A stretch of 64,000 bases of DNA from NCBI GenBank assembly GCA_041158165.1, contig JBEBBW010000004.1:1-64000 (forward strand). Reading direction: 5' to 3'. Made by a program: the position numbers and the translations under genes. Shown one piece after another: positions 8,341 through 16,792 of this stretch. Within the stretch, counting starts at the first letter, position 1. Each line of letters begins with the position of its first letter. Under the pieces are notes generated by a model. The model saw nothing but the letters and a program-made list of their open reading frames with translations. It was not told where the DNA came from and ran no database searches. The DNA is from TMED14 sp041158165. GTDB lineage: Bacteria > Bacteroidota > Bacteroidia > Flavobacteriales > Schleiferiaceae.

Positions 8341-9219
8341 ATGAGCAACGAATCGTCTGCTAAACGTCAAAAAACAGTTATCGGCCTGCTGGTCGCTTTG
8401 GTACTCGTACTCGGGTTTTTTGCTTTGAACCGCAATACGGAGGTTCAAAACCTCGAAGAAGAAAAAGCGATCCTCGTGGGCGAGCTCGAAGAATACAAGC
8501 GCGACTTGATCGGCCAGGTGGCCGCCAACGACAGCATGAACAGCTACATCATTGCCGAAACGGCACGGTTGAATGCTACGATTGAAGAAATTACCAACCT
8601 CAAAAACGCCTCGCAGTCTGAACTGGCCAAGTACCGCAGCCAGGTTAACGACCTCCGCAAGATGGTTGCGCGCCTGTCGAGCCAAGTGGACTCGGTGAAC
8701 AAGGCGTATGCCGTTCTCGGAGAGGCCAAACGCCAAGTGGACGAGCAGCTCGGCAGCGAGCAGGCCAAGAACGCCGAGCTCAACACCCAGAACAGCAACC
8801 TTAGCGGCAAAGTCGCTACGGCCCTGAAGCTTCAACTGTCTGCCCTTGAGGCCACCGCAGTGCGCGTTGGCAGCAACGGCGTGGAAAAGCCCACGACGTC
8901 AGCTGGGCGTGCCAACCGCGTTAAGGCCTGCTTCACGGTGGCCCAAAACGCCATCGCCGAATCGTCGAAGCGCACGGTGTACATGCGCATCAATACCCCT
9001 GACGGCCGCGTGCTTCCGAGCCAAAGCGAAGAGCGCAGCATGAAGGTGGGCAGCGAAACCATTTACTTCTCGGCCAAGACCGAGATCCAGTACGACGGCA
9101 AGCAAGTTCAGAGCTGCGCGGCGTTTGACTTGACCAGCACGCTGAAGCCCGGCACCTACACGGTTGAAGTGTTCAGCGACAACGCCAAGATTGGCACGTC
9201 GACGCTGGTGCTGAACTAA
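8341..9219 (+). CDS. Membrane-anchored coiled-coil protein of unknown function
   Basis: A 292-residue protein with a short cytoplasmic tail, one membrane helix (about residues 12-29), a long charged coiled-coil region (about 30-165, many Glu/Lys/Gln heptads) and a C-terminal beta-rich domain (about 180-292) that probably lies in the periplasm. This layout is common in uncharacterised Flavobacteriia proteins, sometimes misnamed as chromosome partitioning proteins because of the coiled coil. There is no ATPase motif. Its stop codon directly abuts the GTG start of the exonuclease gene, so the two are probably cotranscribed. Confidence 0.65.
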   Translation: MSNESSAKRQKTVIGLLVALVLVLGFFALNRNTEVQNLEEEKAILVGELEEYKRDLIGQVAANDSMNSYIIAETARLNATIEEITNLKNASQSELAKYRSQVNDLRKMVARLSSQVDSVNKAYAVLGEAKRQVDEQLGSEQAKNAELNTQNSNLSGKVATALKLQLSALEATAVRVGSNGVEKPTTSAGRANRVKACFTVAQNAIAESSKRTVYMRINTPDGRVLPSQSEERSMKVGSETIYFSAKTEIQYDGKQVQSCAAFDLTSTLKPGTYTVEVFSDNAKIGTSTLVLN

Positions 9220-9972
9220 GTGGAGGCGATTAGCCTTAATGCGAACGGCCTGCGGGCTGCGCTGAAGAAGGGTCTGGATGCTTGGCTTGACGCCGAGAAT
9301 CCGGACCTTGTCTTTTTGCAGGAAGTAAAGTGGAACGACGCGGAGGCCCTGCGCGCGGCGCTTCCCGGCTGGCAGGTTGCCGCCGATTTGGCCCTGAAGC
9401 CGGGCTACAGCGGCGTAGCTATTTTAAGTCGGACTGCGCTTCAGCCGTTGCCCGCTGAAGAGCTCCCCGCTCTTCCAATGGCCCTTCATGGCGAGGGGCG
9501 CTACGTCGCGGTCTGCCGCGAGGGCGTGACGTGGCTCAACCTCTACCTTCCCTCGGGCAGCCAGGGCCCCGCGCGCCAAACGCTTAAAATGGAAGCGCTC
9601 GTGGGCCTCGCGGCATGGCTGGATCGCCAGCGCGGCCCGGTGGTGCTGGGCGGAGACTGGAACCTTGCGCCCGCGGCAGCCGACGTACACGACCCCAAGC
9701 GACTCGACGGCCAACCCGGGTTTACCCCTGAAGAACGGGACTGGTTTCGGGCCCAGGCCGAGCGCGGCTGGCACGATGCCTTTCGGCTTCATCACCCGAG
9801 CGAATCTGAGGTGTACAGTTGGTGGAGCATGCGCTCGGCGGCTCGGGAGCGCAACAAGGGTTGGCGCATCGACTACTGGGTTACCAACGAGTCGTCGCGC
9901 GTTCTTGACGCCTCCTACGACGCGTTGGCCCGATTTTCGGACCATGCCCCGGCGCGACTCCGCTGGAGTTAA
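9220..9972 (+). CDS. xth: Exodeoxyribonuclease III
   Basis: A 250-residue AP endonuclease/3'-5' exonuclease of the Xth family acting in base excision repair. All family motifs are present: NANGLRA at the N-terminus, LQEVKW, GYSGVAILS, GGDWNLAPAAADVHDPK, FTPEERDWF, YSWWSMR with GWRIDYW, and the terminal SDHAP with the catalytic His. The GTG start at 9220 follows the previous TAA with no gap and places the conserved motif at the expected distance. Confidence 0.95.
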   Translation: MEAISLNANGLRAALKKGLDAWLDAENPDLVFLQEVKWNDAEALRAALPGWQVAADLALKPGYSGVAILSRTALQPLPAEELPALPMALHGEGRYVAVCREGVTWLNLYLPSGSQGPARQTLKMEALVGLAAWLDRQRGPVVLGGDWNLAPAAADVHDPKRLDGQPGFTPEERDWFRAQAERGWHDAFRLHHPSESEVYSWWSMRSAARERNKGWRIDYWVTNESSRVLDASYDALARFSDHAPARLRWS

Positions 9973-9973
9973 C

Positions 9974-9981
9974 TACCTTCG
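9974..9981 (+). promoter_or_regulatory. -7 box for the OmpA lipoprotein gene
   Basis: TACCTTCG immediately after the xth stop codon, four bases before the ATG at 9986; implies a leaderless mRNA. Confidence 0.6.
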
Positions 9982-9985
9982 TACT

Positions 9986-10960
9986 ATGCGTATTCAAGTT
10001 GCTACGGCCATGGCCGCCCTCGCGCTCCTCAGCGCCTGTGTTTCTCCCAAAAAGTACTCCGAGCTTCAGACCTCGTTTGACGCCTCGGTGCAGCGTGCAG
10101 AGGCCCTCAAGGTCGACGCTGAAAAGGCGCGCATTGCCGCTAGCGAAAGCGAGGCCCAAAAGGCCAAAGCGCTTACCGCCCTGGATGCGGCGATTAAGGA
10201 CACCGCCGCCCAAGGGGTGGAGATGCGCAAGCTTCAGCGCGCCTACCGCGACTTGAACTCGAACTACGAGTACGCCCTACAGAACAACAGCCGCTTAGTT
10301 CAGCAGAACCTGACTGAGAACAAAGCCATGCTCGAGCGGATGGAGGGCCTGGCGGTGCGCCTCGCGGCTAAAGAAGATTCGCTGAAGCGCGAGCAAGATC
10401 GCCTTTTTGTGCTGGAGCAAGAACTCAAGCAGCGCGAACTCCGCGTGGCCGAATTGGAGCGACTGATCAGCCGCAAGGACAGCGCCGCCGCCTACCTCCG
10501 CCAGCGATTGGCCGACGCCCTGCTCGGATTTAAAGACCGCGGACTCAGCGTGTCGATGCGCAACGGCCAAGTCTACGTGTCGCTTGACAATCGCTTGATG
10601 TTTGCCAGCGGATCGTGGGACGTGCAGCCCGACGGAGCCAGCGCCCTGGGCGAGCTCGCCAAGGTCCTCAACGAAAACAAAGACCTGAAAATCGCGGTGG
10701 AGGGCCACACAGACTCCGACGAATTCAACGGAAAGACCGCGGTCAAGGACAATTGGGATCTCTCGGTAATGCGCGCTACGAGCGTGGTGAAAATCCTTGT
10801 GAAGCAGGGCGTGAAACCCCAGCGCGTGCAGGCTGCGGGCCGTGGCGAACACTTGCCCATTGCCCCCAACGACAGCCCCGAGGGCAAGGCCAAAAACCGC
10901 CGGACCGAAATCATCATTACGCCAAACCTTGGCGAATTGGCTGAGCTGATTCAGAATTAA
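9986..10960 (+). CDS. OmpA-family lipoprotein with coiled coil
   Basis: A 324-residue lipoprotein (Cys18 lipobox in LLSAC). Residues about 25-165 form a long Ala/Glu/Lys/Gln coiled coil. The C-terminal third is an OmpA/MotB peptidoglycan-binding domain, with the VEGHTDSDEFN motif and the RVQAAGRGEHLPIAPN and KAKNRRTEI motifs. It probably links the outer membrane to peptidoglycan. The start at 9986 is chosen because it gives a proper lipoprotein signal and follows a -7 box by four bases; a longer in-frame extension overlaps xth and has no signal. Confidence 0.88.
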   Translation: MRIQVATAMAALALLSACVSPKKYSELQTSFDASVQRAEALKVDAEKARIAASESEAQKAKALTALDAAIKDTAAQGVEMRKLQRAYRDLNSNYEYALQNNSRLVQQNLTENKAMLERMEGLAVRLAAKEDSLKREQDRLFVLEQELKQRELRVAELERLISRKDSAAAYLRQRLADALLGFKDRGLSVSMRNGQVYVSLDNRLMFASGSWDVQPDGASALGELAKVLNENKDLKIAVEGHTDSDEFNGKTAVKDNWDLSVMRATSVVKILVKQGVKPQRVQAAGRGEHLPIAPNDSPEGKAKNRRTEIIITPNLGELAELIQN

Positions 10961-10983
10961 TCAAGCCCGCTGCTTGAGGGAAT

Positions 10984-11006
10984 GCCGGCCTTGCGCCGGC
11001 TTTTCT
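10984..11006 (+). terminator. Rho-independent terminator after the OmpA lipoprotein gene
   Basis: A GCCGGC stem with a CTTGC loop is followed by TTTTCT. A second inverted repeat (TCAAGC/GCTTGA) lies just upstream at 10961-10977. The convergent radA gene ends at 11009. Confidence 0.7.
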
Positions 11007-11008
11007 CG

Positions 11009-12355
11009 TTAAAAGAGGTTGTCGACCACGTGGCCGATGCGGTCGAGGGCCACAAAGTGCACGCCGTGCACCTTCTTGGGCAATCCTGGCGTTTTGGCGC
11101 CCCAAACGTAGTCAAAGCCGAGTTGGCCGGCCTCGTGAATTCGGTTTTCCATGCGCGCAACCGGGCGCAGCTCCCCGCCAAGGCCCACCTCGCCCGCGAA
11201 GGCCACGCCGGGCGGTATCGGACGGTCTTCTTGGCTCGACAATATGGCGGCACAGACCGCGAGGTCCAGCGCGGGATCGTCCACGCGAAGTCCGCCCGTA
11301 ACGTTCAAGAACACGTCTTTGCTGGCCAAATGAAAACCGCAGCGCTTTTCAAGCACCGCGAGCAGCATGTTGAGGCGTCGCGTATCAAAACCGGTGCAGC
11401 TGCGCTGGGGCGTACCGTACACGGCGGTTGAGACCAGTGCCTGCACCTCGACCAGCAGCGGACGCAGCCCTTCGGCCGTAATTCCAATGGCCGACCCGCT
11501 GAGCCCCTCCCCACGTTGGCCCAAAAGCCACGCAGAGGGGTTTGCGACGGGCCTGAGGCCCTTTTCGGCCATCTCGTAGAGGCCGAGCTCTTGGGTCGAG
11601 CCAAAGCGGTTTTTAAGGGCGCGCAGCGTGCGCACAAGGTGGTGCTTGTCGCCCTCAAACTGCAGCACGACGTCGACCATGTGCTCGAGCACTTTGGGTC
11701 CTGCGAGCGTGCCCTCTTTGGTAATGTGGCCGATCAGCGCCACCGGCACGTGCCGGGCTTTGGCGTAGCGTAGAAATTCGGCGGCGGACTCCCGTATCTG
11801 ACCTACACTTCCTGCGGCGGACTCCAGCTGGGGGTTGTAAGCCGTTTGAATGGAGTCCACCACGAGCAGGTCGGGCTTGAGCTGCTCGGCGGCTTGAAGG
11901 ATTTTGGCGGTCGACACTTCGGCCAGCACGTGGCACCCGGGGCCGTTAAAGCCGATGCGCTCGGCGCGCATTCGAATCTGCTCGGCGCTTTCTTCGCCGC
12001 TGGCATACAAGGCTTTGGCTCCGGCATGTAGGGCCACCTGGAGCATTAAGGTAGACTTTCCGATGCCAGGCTCACCGCCCAGAAGGCTAAGCGATCCGGG
12101 GACCCAGCCTCCCCCGAGCACCCGATCGAGTTCGGCGTCCCCCGTGGGCACGCGGCGTTCAGCGCTGCGGTCCACTTGATCGAGGGTTAGTGCGCGGCTC
12201 TGTCCGGGGCCAACCCAAGCCTGCTCAGCGGGCGCACGCTCCATGACCTCTTCGACGAGGGTATTCCATTCCCCGCAGCTACGGCACTGGCCGGCCCACT
12301 GCGGATAATTTGCGCCGCAGGACTGACAGACAAAGGCTTTTTTTAGCTTGGCCAT
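11009..12355 (-). CDS. radA: DNA repair protein RadA
   Basis: A 448-residue RecA-like ATPase (Sms/RadA) that promotes branch migration in recombinational repair. An N-terminal zinc finger has Cys10, Cys13, Cys24 and Cys27. Walker A GEPGIGKST is at about 94-102, the RadA-specific KNRFG motif at about 250, and a Lon-like C-terminal domain follows. Length is normal for the family. A -7-like box lies seven bases before the ATG. Confidence 0.96.
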   Translation of the reverse strand: MAKLKKAFVCQSCGANYPQWAGQCRSCGEWNTLVEEVMERAPAEQAWVGPGQSRALTLDQVDRSAERRVPTGDAELDRVLGGGWVPGSLSLLGGEPGIGKSTLMLQVALHAGAKALYASGEESAEQIRMRAERIGFNGPGCHVLAEVSTAKILQAAEQLKPDLLVVDSIQTAYNPQLESAAGSVGQIRESAAEFLRYAKARHVPVALIGHITKEGTLAGPKVLEHMVDVVLQFEGDKHHLVRTLRALKNRFGSTQELGLYEMAEKGLRPVANPSAWLLGQRGEGLSGSAIGITAEGLRPLLVEVQALVSTAVYGTPQRSCTGFDTRRLNMLLAVLEKRCGFHLASKDVFLNVTGGLRVDDPALDLAVCAAILSSQEDRPIPPGVAFAGEVGLGGELRPVARMENRIHEAGQLGFDYVWGAKTPGLPKKVHGVHFVALDRIGHVVDNLF

Positions 12356-12362
12356 GGTTCCG

Positions 12363-12370
12363 CCAAGGTA
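12363..12370 (-). promoter_or_regulatory. -7-like box for radA
   Basis: TACCTTGG on the minus strand, seven bases before the radA ATG. Confidence 0.4.
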
Positions 12371-12385
12371 CGCACCCGGCGTGGC

Positions 12386-13360
12386 TTAGTCGTTTTTAAA
12401 ACGGCTTAGGCCGATAAATCCGATCACGCCGGTCGACATAAGCATCAGTGCTTGGGATGCGTGCACCAGGGTGGCAAAGGCAAGGCCTTCGACATACGGA
12501 ATGCTCAGCACCTCAAGGGCTTTGGCGACCAAGTAGTGGTAGGCGCCAACTCCGCCCGGAACGGGAACGACCACGCCAAGGCTTGCGGCCATCATGACAA
12601 ACAAACCTTGCTCAATATCAATATGTTCCGTGGCTGGCATCGCAAAAAAGCACACGTACACCATCACGAAGTACGCACCCCAAATGAAGGCCGTATGGCC
12701 GAGGTAGGCCCACGGGTTATTCAGCCGCAAAATGCTCGTGAATCCATGAGAAAGTCCGCGCAAAAAGGCTTGAACCCGTTGGCCAAGCGCCGTTTCGAAA
12801 AAGCGATGGCGAAGAAACCAGAACGCAAGTCCGAGCAGCAGGCCGACGACGCCGAGCCAGGGGAATCCGCCCTCGTCGCCCGACGGAGCCGACTGGGTGC
12901 TGGCGAGCAGTTTTTGAAGTTCCGGGTAGGTGAGGAGCACCGTGATTCCGAGCAAGATAGCCATCATGATCAGGTCGATCAGGCGCTCGACGATAATCGT
13001 GCCGAGCAGCACATCAACCGGAACCTTGTCGCTTCGGCGCAAGGCCGTCGCACGCGCCACTTCGCCAGCGCGCGGGAACACCATGTTAATCAGGTAACCG
13101 ATGCCGATCGCGTGGGTAGCGCGCCACGACGTGGTCTGGTAGCCCATGGAATCGAGCACGAGCTTCCATCGCATGCCGCGCGAAATCACGGCTGCGTAGC
13201 CCACTGCGATACTCACAACGAACCAGTATAGTTTGGCGCGGCCCATCTCTTGGCCAACGGCATGAAGGTCGACTCCGCGAAAGGCGAAGTACAGCAAGCC
13301 GATTCCGAGCGCGGCAAAAACTAGGGTTTTAAGCCAGCTTGGAACTTTGGGAAACTTCAT
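12386..13360 (-). CDS. Flippase-like / lysylphosphatidylglycerol synthase transmembrane-domain protein
   Basis: A 324-residue polytopic membrane protein with about eight hydrophobic helices, of the UPF0104/LPG_synthase_TM family. In MprF this membrane domain flips lysyl-phosphatidylglycerol; free-standing copies such as this one lack the catalytic synthase domain and have unproven substrates. Family-like segments include RAGEVARATALRRSDKVP near residue 95 and a Pro/Gly-rich PVPGGVGAYHYL near 265. It lies two bases after panD and is probably in the panC-panD operon. Confidence 0.75.
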   Translation of the reverse strand: MKFPKVPSWLKTLVFAALGIGLLYFAFRGVDLHAVGQEMGRAKLYWFVVSIAVGYAAVISRGMRWKLVLDSMGYQTTSWRATHAIGIGYLINMVFPRAGEVARATALRRSDKVPVDVLLGTIIVERLIDLIMMAILLGITVLLTYPELQKLLASTQSAPSGDEGGFPWLGVVGLLLGLAFWFLRHRFFETALGQRVQAFLRGLSHGFTSILRLNNPWAYLGHTAFIWGAYFVMVYVCFFAMPATEHIDIEQGLFVMMAASLGVVVPVPGGVGAYHYLVAKALEVLSIPYVEGLAFATLVHASQALMLMSTGVIGFIGLSRFKND

Positions 13361-13362
13361 AA

Positions 13363-13716
13363 TCAGGCCCGTAGGCGATTGGTAGGCTCCTCGGGGAACA
13401 GTAGCGTGGGCTGGAACGCGCGGGCTTCATCGACCGACATGGCCGCGTACGCGATAATGATGATCACGTCGCCTTTTTGCACTCGGCGCGCAGCCGGCCC
13501 GTTGAGCGTAACCTCGCCGCTGCCTTTGTTGCCGCGAATCACGTAGGTGTCAAAGCGTTCTCCGTTGTCGATGTTGACAATTGTAACCTTTTGACCTTCA
13601 ATGAGTTTGGCGGCGTCGATGAGGTCGCTGTCGAGCGTGATGCTGCCGATGTAATGGAGTTCGGCGCCGGTCACGCGAACCCGGTGAATTTTGCTGTACA
13701 GTACCTCAATCGTCAT
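13363..13716 (-). CDS. panD: Aspartate 1-decarboxylase
   Basis: A 117-residue pyruvoyl-dependent enzyme that makes beta-alanine for pantothenate and CoA. The self-cleavage site Gly24-Ser25 lies in HYIGSITLD; Ser25 becomes the pyruvoyl group. The start at 13716 is preferred over an ATG three codons upstream because it matches the family N-terminus and forms an ATGA overlap with the panC stop codon, indicating translational coupling. Confidence 0.95.
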   Translation of the reverse strand: MTIEVLYSKIHRVRVTGAELHYIGSITLDSDLIDAAKLIEGQKVTIVNIDNGERFDTYVIRGNKGSGEVTLNGPAARRVQKGDVIIIIAYAAMSVDEARAFQPTLLFPEEPTNRLRA

Positions 13717-14591
13717 CGCCGGCAAAGGTACAACGGCGCATTGTCGATGAGGCGAACTTCTCCGGCATAAACGGATATAAGCGTTTGGACGCTTCGGCCG
13801 TACCGATCTAGGGAAAGGTCGGGGTCAGTTACGGCTTCGAGCGTGTCTGAAAAAACAAAGTCAATGGCCTCAACCTTAAGCTCTTGCTCGAGTTCGATTT
13901 CCTTGCGCAGCTCGCGTTTTAAGGCTTTGGGCGGAACCGGGAATTCCGAAACTTCACGCGCAGCCCACTGAAGCGCGCGGTAAATTGCCGGAGCGGCCGC
14001 GCGCTGTGCCTTCGTCAGCAACCGGTTTCGGGAACTCATGGCGAGCCCGTCGGATTCCCGGGTCGTGGGGCACGAAACGATGATTGGGGTTCCGCCGCGG
14101 AGTTCCGCCACGCGCCGCACCACGGCGACTTGCTGAAAGTCCTTGAGGCCGAAATAGGCCTTGTCGGGCCGGCAGGCGGTGAACAGCCGGTCAACTACGG
14201 TAGCTACGCCCTGAAAGTGGCCGGGGCGAAGGGCGCCCTCTAAGCGAGTGTCCAGGCCAAGTAGGTCGTAGTTCGCCGTCGCCACGCCGTCTGGGTAGAG
14301 GTCAGCGACCTCAGGGAACCACACGGCGCTCGCCTGCGATGCCCCAAGCGTCGCGAGGTCGCCCGCCTCGTCGCGCGGGTAACTGGCTAGGTCTTCGGGC
14401 CGGTTGAACTGGGTCGGATTCACAAAAATGCTGACCAGAACGGCTGCGCCGTCGGCCGCCGCACGCTCCACGAGCGCAATGTGGCCGGCGTGAAGTGCGC
14501 CCATGGTGGGCACGAAGGCGACCCGCTCTTGAGCGCTGCGCCATGCGTCCAGCTCCGAGCGATTTTTTAAAACCTTGAGGGAATGCGTCAA
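13713..14591 (-). CDS. panC: Pantothenate synthetase
   Basis: A 292-residue ATP-dependent ligase joining pantoate and beta-alanine. The HIGH-like motif is HAGH (residues 34-37) in VPTMGALHAGH; a pantoate-binding FGLKDFQQ and a KMSKS-like SSRN also occur. The start appears to be TTG at 14591, since no ATG or GTG lies upstream at a sensible distance. A -7 box (TAGTTTTG) ends seven bases before it. panD follows with a four-base overlap. Confidence 0.94.
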   Translation of the reverse strand: MTHSLKVLKNRSELDAWRSAQERVAFVPTMGALHAGHIALVERAAADGAAVLVSIFVNPTQFNRPEDLASYPRDEAGDLATLGASQASAVWFPEVADLYPDGVATANYDLLGLDTRLEGALRPGHFQGVATVVDRLFTACRPDKAYFGLKDFQQVAVVRRVAELRGGTPIIVSCPTTRESDGLAMSSRNRLLTKAQRAAAPAIYRALQWAAREVSEFPVPPKALKRELRKEIELEQELKVEAIDFVFSDTLEAVTDPDLSLDRYGRSVQTLISVYAGEVRLIDNAPLYLCRR

Positions 14592-14598
14592 AACAGCC

Positions 14599-14606
14599 CA
14601 AAACTA
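14599..14606 (-). promoter_or_regulatory. -7 box for panC
   Basis: TAGTTTTG on the minus strand, a perfect TAnnTTTG match, seven bases before the TTG start of panC. Confidence 0.5.
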
Positions 14607-14627
14607 GAGCGCCTCGCTAGAATTTCG

Positions 14628-14635
14628 TACCTTTG
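14628..14635 (+). promoter_or_regulatory. -7 box for the GT5-like gene
   Basis: TACCTTTG, a perfect match to TAnnTTTG, 34 bases before the ATG at 14670, so this mRNA has a short leader. Confidence 0.6.
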
Positions 14636-14669
14636 TTGGCCTTTTTTATTGGCACTATAAGACGAGATT

Positions 14670-15470
14670 ATGGCAAAGCGGCGGATTTTATACGTTTCAC
14701 ATGAAATAAAGCCCTACTTCCCCGAGGGGGAGTTGGCCGAAATGGCCTTGGCCTTCCCCAAGAAAATGAACGAGTTGGGGCATGAGATTCGCGCATTTAT
14801 GCCGCGTTTTGGCGTGATCAACGAGCGCCGCCACCAGCTTCATGAGGTAATTCGGTTAAGCGGTATCAACGTGGTTATCAATGACTACGACCAACCCTTG
14901 ATCATTAAAGTGGCTTCGGTTCCCGGTGCGCGCATTCAAGTCTACTTCATCGACAACGAAGAATACTTCAAGCGCAAGGGTACGTGGGAAGACGCCAACG
15001 GAGAATTTTATGCGGACAACGGTGCGCGGGCACTTTTTTTCGGCAAATCCATCATCGAAACGATTAAAAAACTCGGCTGGCAGCCTGACGTGGTCCATGT
15101 GATGGGCTGGATGTCGACGGCCCTGCCTGTGTACCTGCGGCAGTTTCACGCGGACGACCCTCATTTTGCCGGAACCAAAGTTGTTTTTGGCCTGAGCGAC
15201 AACGCCTTCGACGGCACACTGGACGCTGGACTACAGCAGGGCATGGCGTTTGACGGAGTGAAGGACATGGATGCCTTTACCAACCCCACGGCCGAGTCGC
15301 TTTACTGTGGCGCAGTCCGCCACGTGGATGCCGTGCTTCAAATGTCCGACGCTGCACCAGCCGCCGCCCTTAAAGCCGCCAAAGACGCCGGAGTTCCGGT
15401 GCACGACGGCAAAGCCTTTCTTGAGCAACCCGCCCTTTTGGACGCGTTCTATGAGTCGCTTTTTGCGTAG
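14670..15470 (+). CDS. Truncated glycogen/starch synthase-like (GT5 N-terminal domain) protein
   Basis: A 266-residue protein matching only the N-terminal Rossmann half of glycogen/starch synthases (GT5), which are normally about 480 residues. The opening RRILYVSHEIKPYFPEGELAEM corresponds to the ADP-glucose-binding start of GlgA, but the usual Lys-x-Gly-Gly-Leu-Gly-Asp is replaced by a PEGELAEM version. The C-terminal catalytic half is absent. The family occurs widely in Bacteroidota beside panC and DUF4270 genes, as here, so this is a conserved short form and not a recent truncation. A synthase activity is doubtful. The 3' end overlaps the DUF4270 gene by 20 bases. Confidence 0.75.
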   Translation: MAKRRILYVSHEIKPYFPEGELAEMALAFPKKMNELGHEIRAFMPRFGVINERRHQLHEVIRLSGINVVINDYDQPLIIKVASVPGARIQVYFIDNEEYFKRKGTWEDANGEFYADNGARALFFGKSIIETIKKLGWQPDVVHVMGWMSTALPVYLRQFHADDPHFAGTKVVFGLSDNAFDGTLDAGLQQGMAFDGVKDMDAFTNPTAESLYCGAVRHVDAVLQMSDAAPAAALKAAKDAGVPVHDGKAFLEQPALLDAFYESLFA

Positions 15471-16785
15471 TTCGGTGCGCACCGCGGTCGCGTTGGCCTT
15501 TTTGGTCGTTAGCGTTTTCACGTCCTGTGAAAAGTCCAACGGCGAGGTTGGAATTGACTTTGTAGACGAGTCAGCGCTGGCCTTCGGTGACAAGCAATCG
15601 GTATCCATTCGTTCGTGGTCTGAGGAGTACGATTCCTTGCTGACGCTGCGGCCCAATGCGCTGGTTGTGGGTAGCTACGACGATCCCGTCTTTGGTCGCC
15701 CCACGGCGTCGTTTGCTACGCAGTTAATTCTTGCGTCGGTTGCACCCAATTTCGGAACCAATCCGACGGTAGATTCCGTCTTCATGATCATGCCCTACGC
15801 GGGATGGTACGGCGATACGTCGGCCGCATTTCGCATCAAGGTGCACCGCAGCGCGGTTCCGCTCACCGATTCCATGTACTACGGTTTCAGCGCGCTTAGT
15901 CCTGGATTGCCCCTGTGCGACACTACGTTTCGCCCGGACGCCATTGTAAAAACGCTCAAAACGGGTGTTCGGTCGGGCAAGGCCGCACTAGCCCTTCGCC
16001 TGAACGCGGCTAAAATGCAGCAGTGGATTGTGGACGAGGCCATCGCCCGCCCGGGGAATTTTTCAAGTAATGCCGCGTTCATCGACTACTTCCGCGGTAT
16101 CGTCGTTTCGGGTACCGACCAAAACCAGGCGATGTACCAGTTTAACCCTGGGGACGCCGCGGCGCGCATTCGGATCTACTACACCAACGACAGCATTCGG
16201 GCCGACACGTCCGCCGCAGGAAAGGACTACGGTCTTTACCAAATGGCATTTTCAAGCGGAGTCCAGGGTTTTAATCAAATTGTGCACGACCGTAGCTCCG
16301 CGCAATTTGACCTTGCCGCCCAAGACACGACCCAAGGCGAGCCGACAACCTACATTCAGGGCATGGGCGGAGCTGTTACGGTGCTACGCTTAGACGGTCT
16401 TAAGGCCCTCGTAGACAGCGGCTACGTGGTGAACTACGCCGAGCTTGTAGTTCCGGTACGCGAAGGGTCCAATCTGCGCCACGCGGTTCCCGCCTCGCTG
16501 AGTATTTTACACGTCAATGGATCCACAAAAACGCTCATACGCGACTACCTAAGGGGGAATCCTGGGGGCAGTTTTTCTGCGTCAGGCGTGCTCCGCAAGG
16601 GAGCATACAAGTTTGTGGTGACGCGGCACGTACAGGATTTGCTGCGCTACGGCGATACAGCAAGCTTCAAAATGATGTTGGTTCCAGAACGAATGGCGTC
16701 CTCGCCTGCTCGGGTCGTGCTCCACGGCAACCGCGATGCGGTGGCACCGATGTCGTTAAATTTGTGGTACACCAAACCAAATTAA
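15451..16785 (+). CDS. DUF4270 lipoprotein
   Basis: A 444-residue lipoprotein with the Bacteroidota domain DUF4270. The signal ends at Cys26 (FTSC). The N-terminus of the mature part has the typical IDFVDESALAFGD segment, and the rest is predicted beta-rich. The start at 15451 is chosen because it directly begins the signal peptide; longer in-frame extensions run into the upstream gene. Function is unknown, but the gene order panC, GT5-like, DUF4270, glmS is a recurring Bacteroidota arrangement, so an envelope role is plausible. Confidence 0.8.
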   Translation: MSRFLRSSVRTAVALAFLVVSVFTSCEKSNGEVGIDFVDESALAFGDKQSVSIRSWSEEYDSLLTLRPNALVVGSYDDPVFGRPTASFATQLILASVAPNFGTNPTVDSVFMIMPYAGWYGDTSAAFRIKVHRSAVPLTDSMYYGFSALSPGLPLCDTTFRPDAIVKTLKTGVRSGKAALALRLNAAKMQQWIVDEAIARPGNFSSNAAFIDYFRGIVVSGTDQNQAMYQFNPGDAAARIRIYYTNDSIRADTSAAGKDYGLYQMAFSSGVQGFNQIVHDRSSAQFDLAAQDTTQGEPTTYIQGMGGAVTVLRLDGLKALVDSGYVVNYAELVVPVREGSNLRHAVPASLSILHVNGSTKTLIRDYLRGNPGGSFSASGVLRKGAYKFVVTRHVQDLLRYGDTASFKMMLVPERMASSPARVVLHGNRDAVAPMSLNLWYTKPN

Positions 16786-16792
16786 TTCGCCT

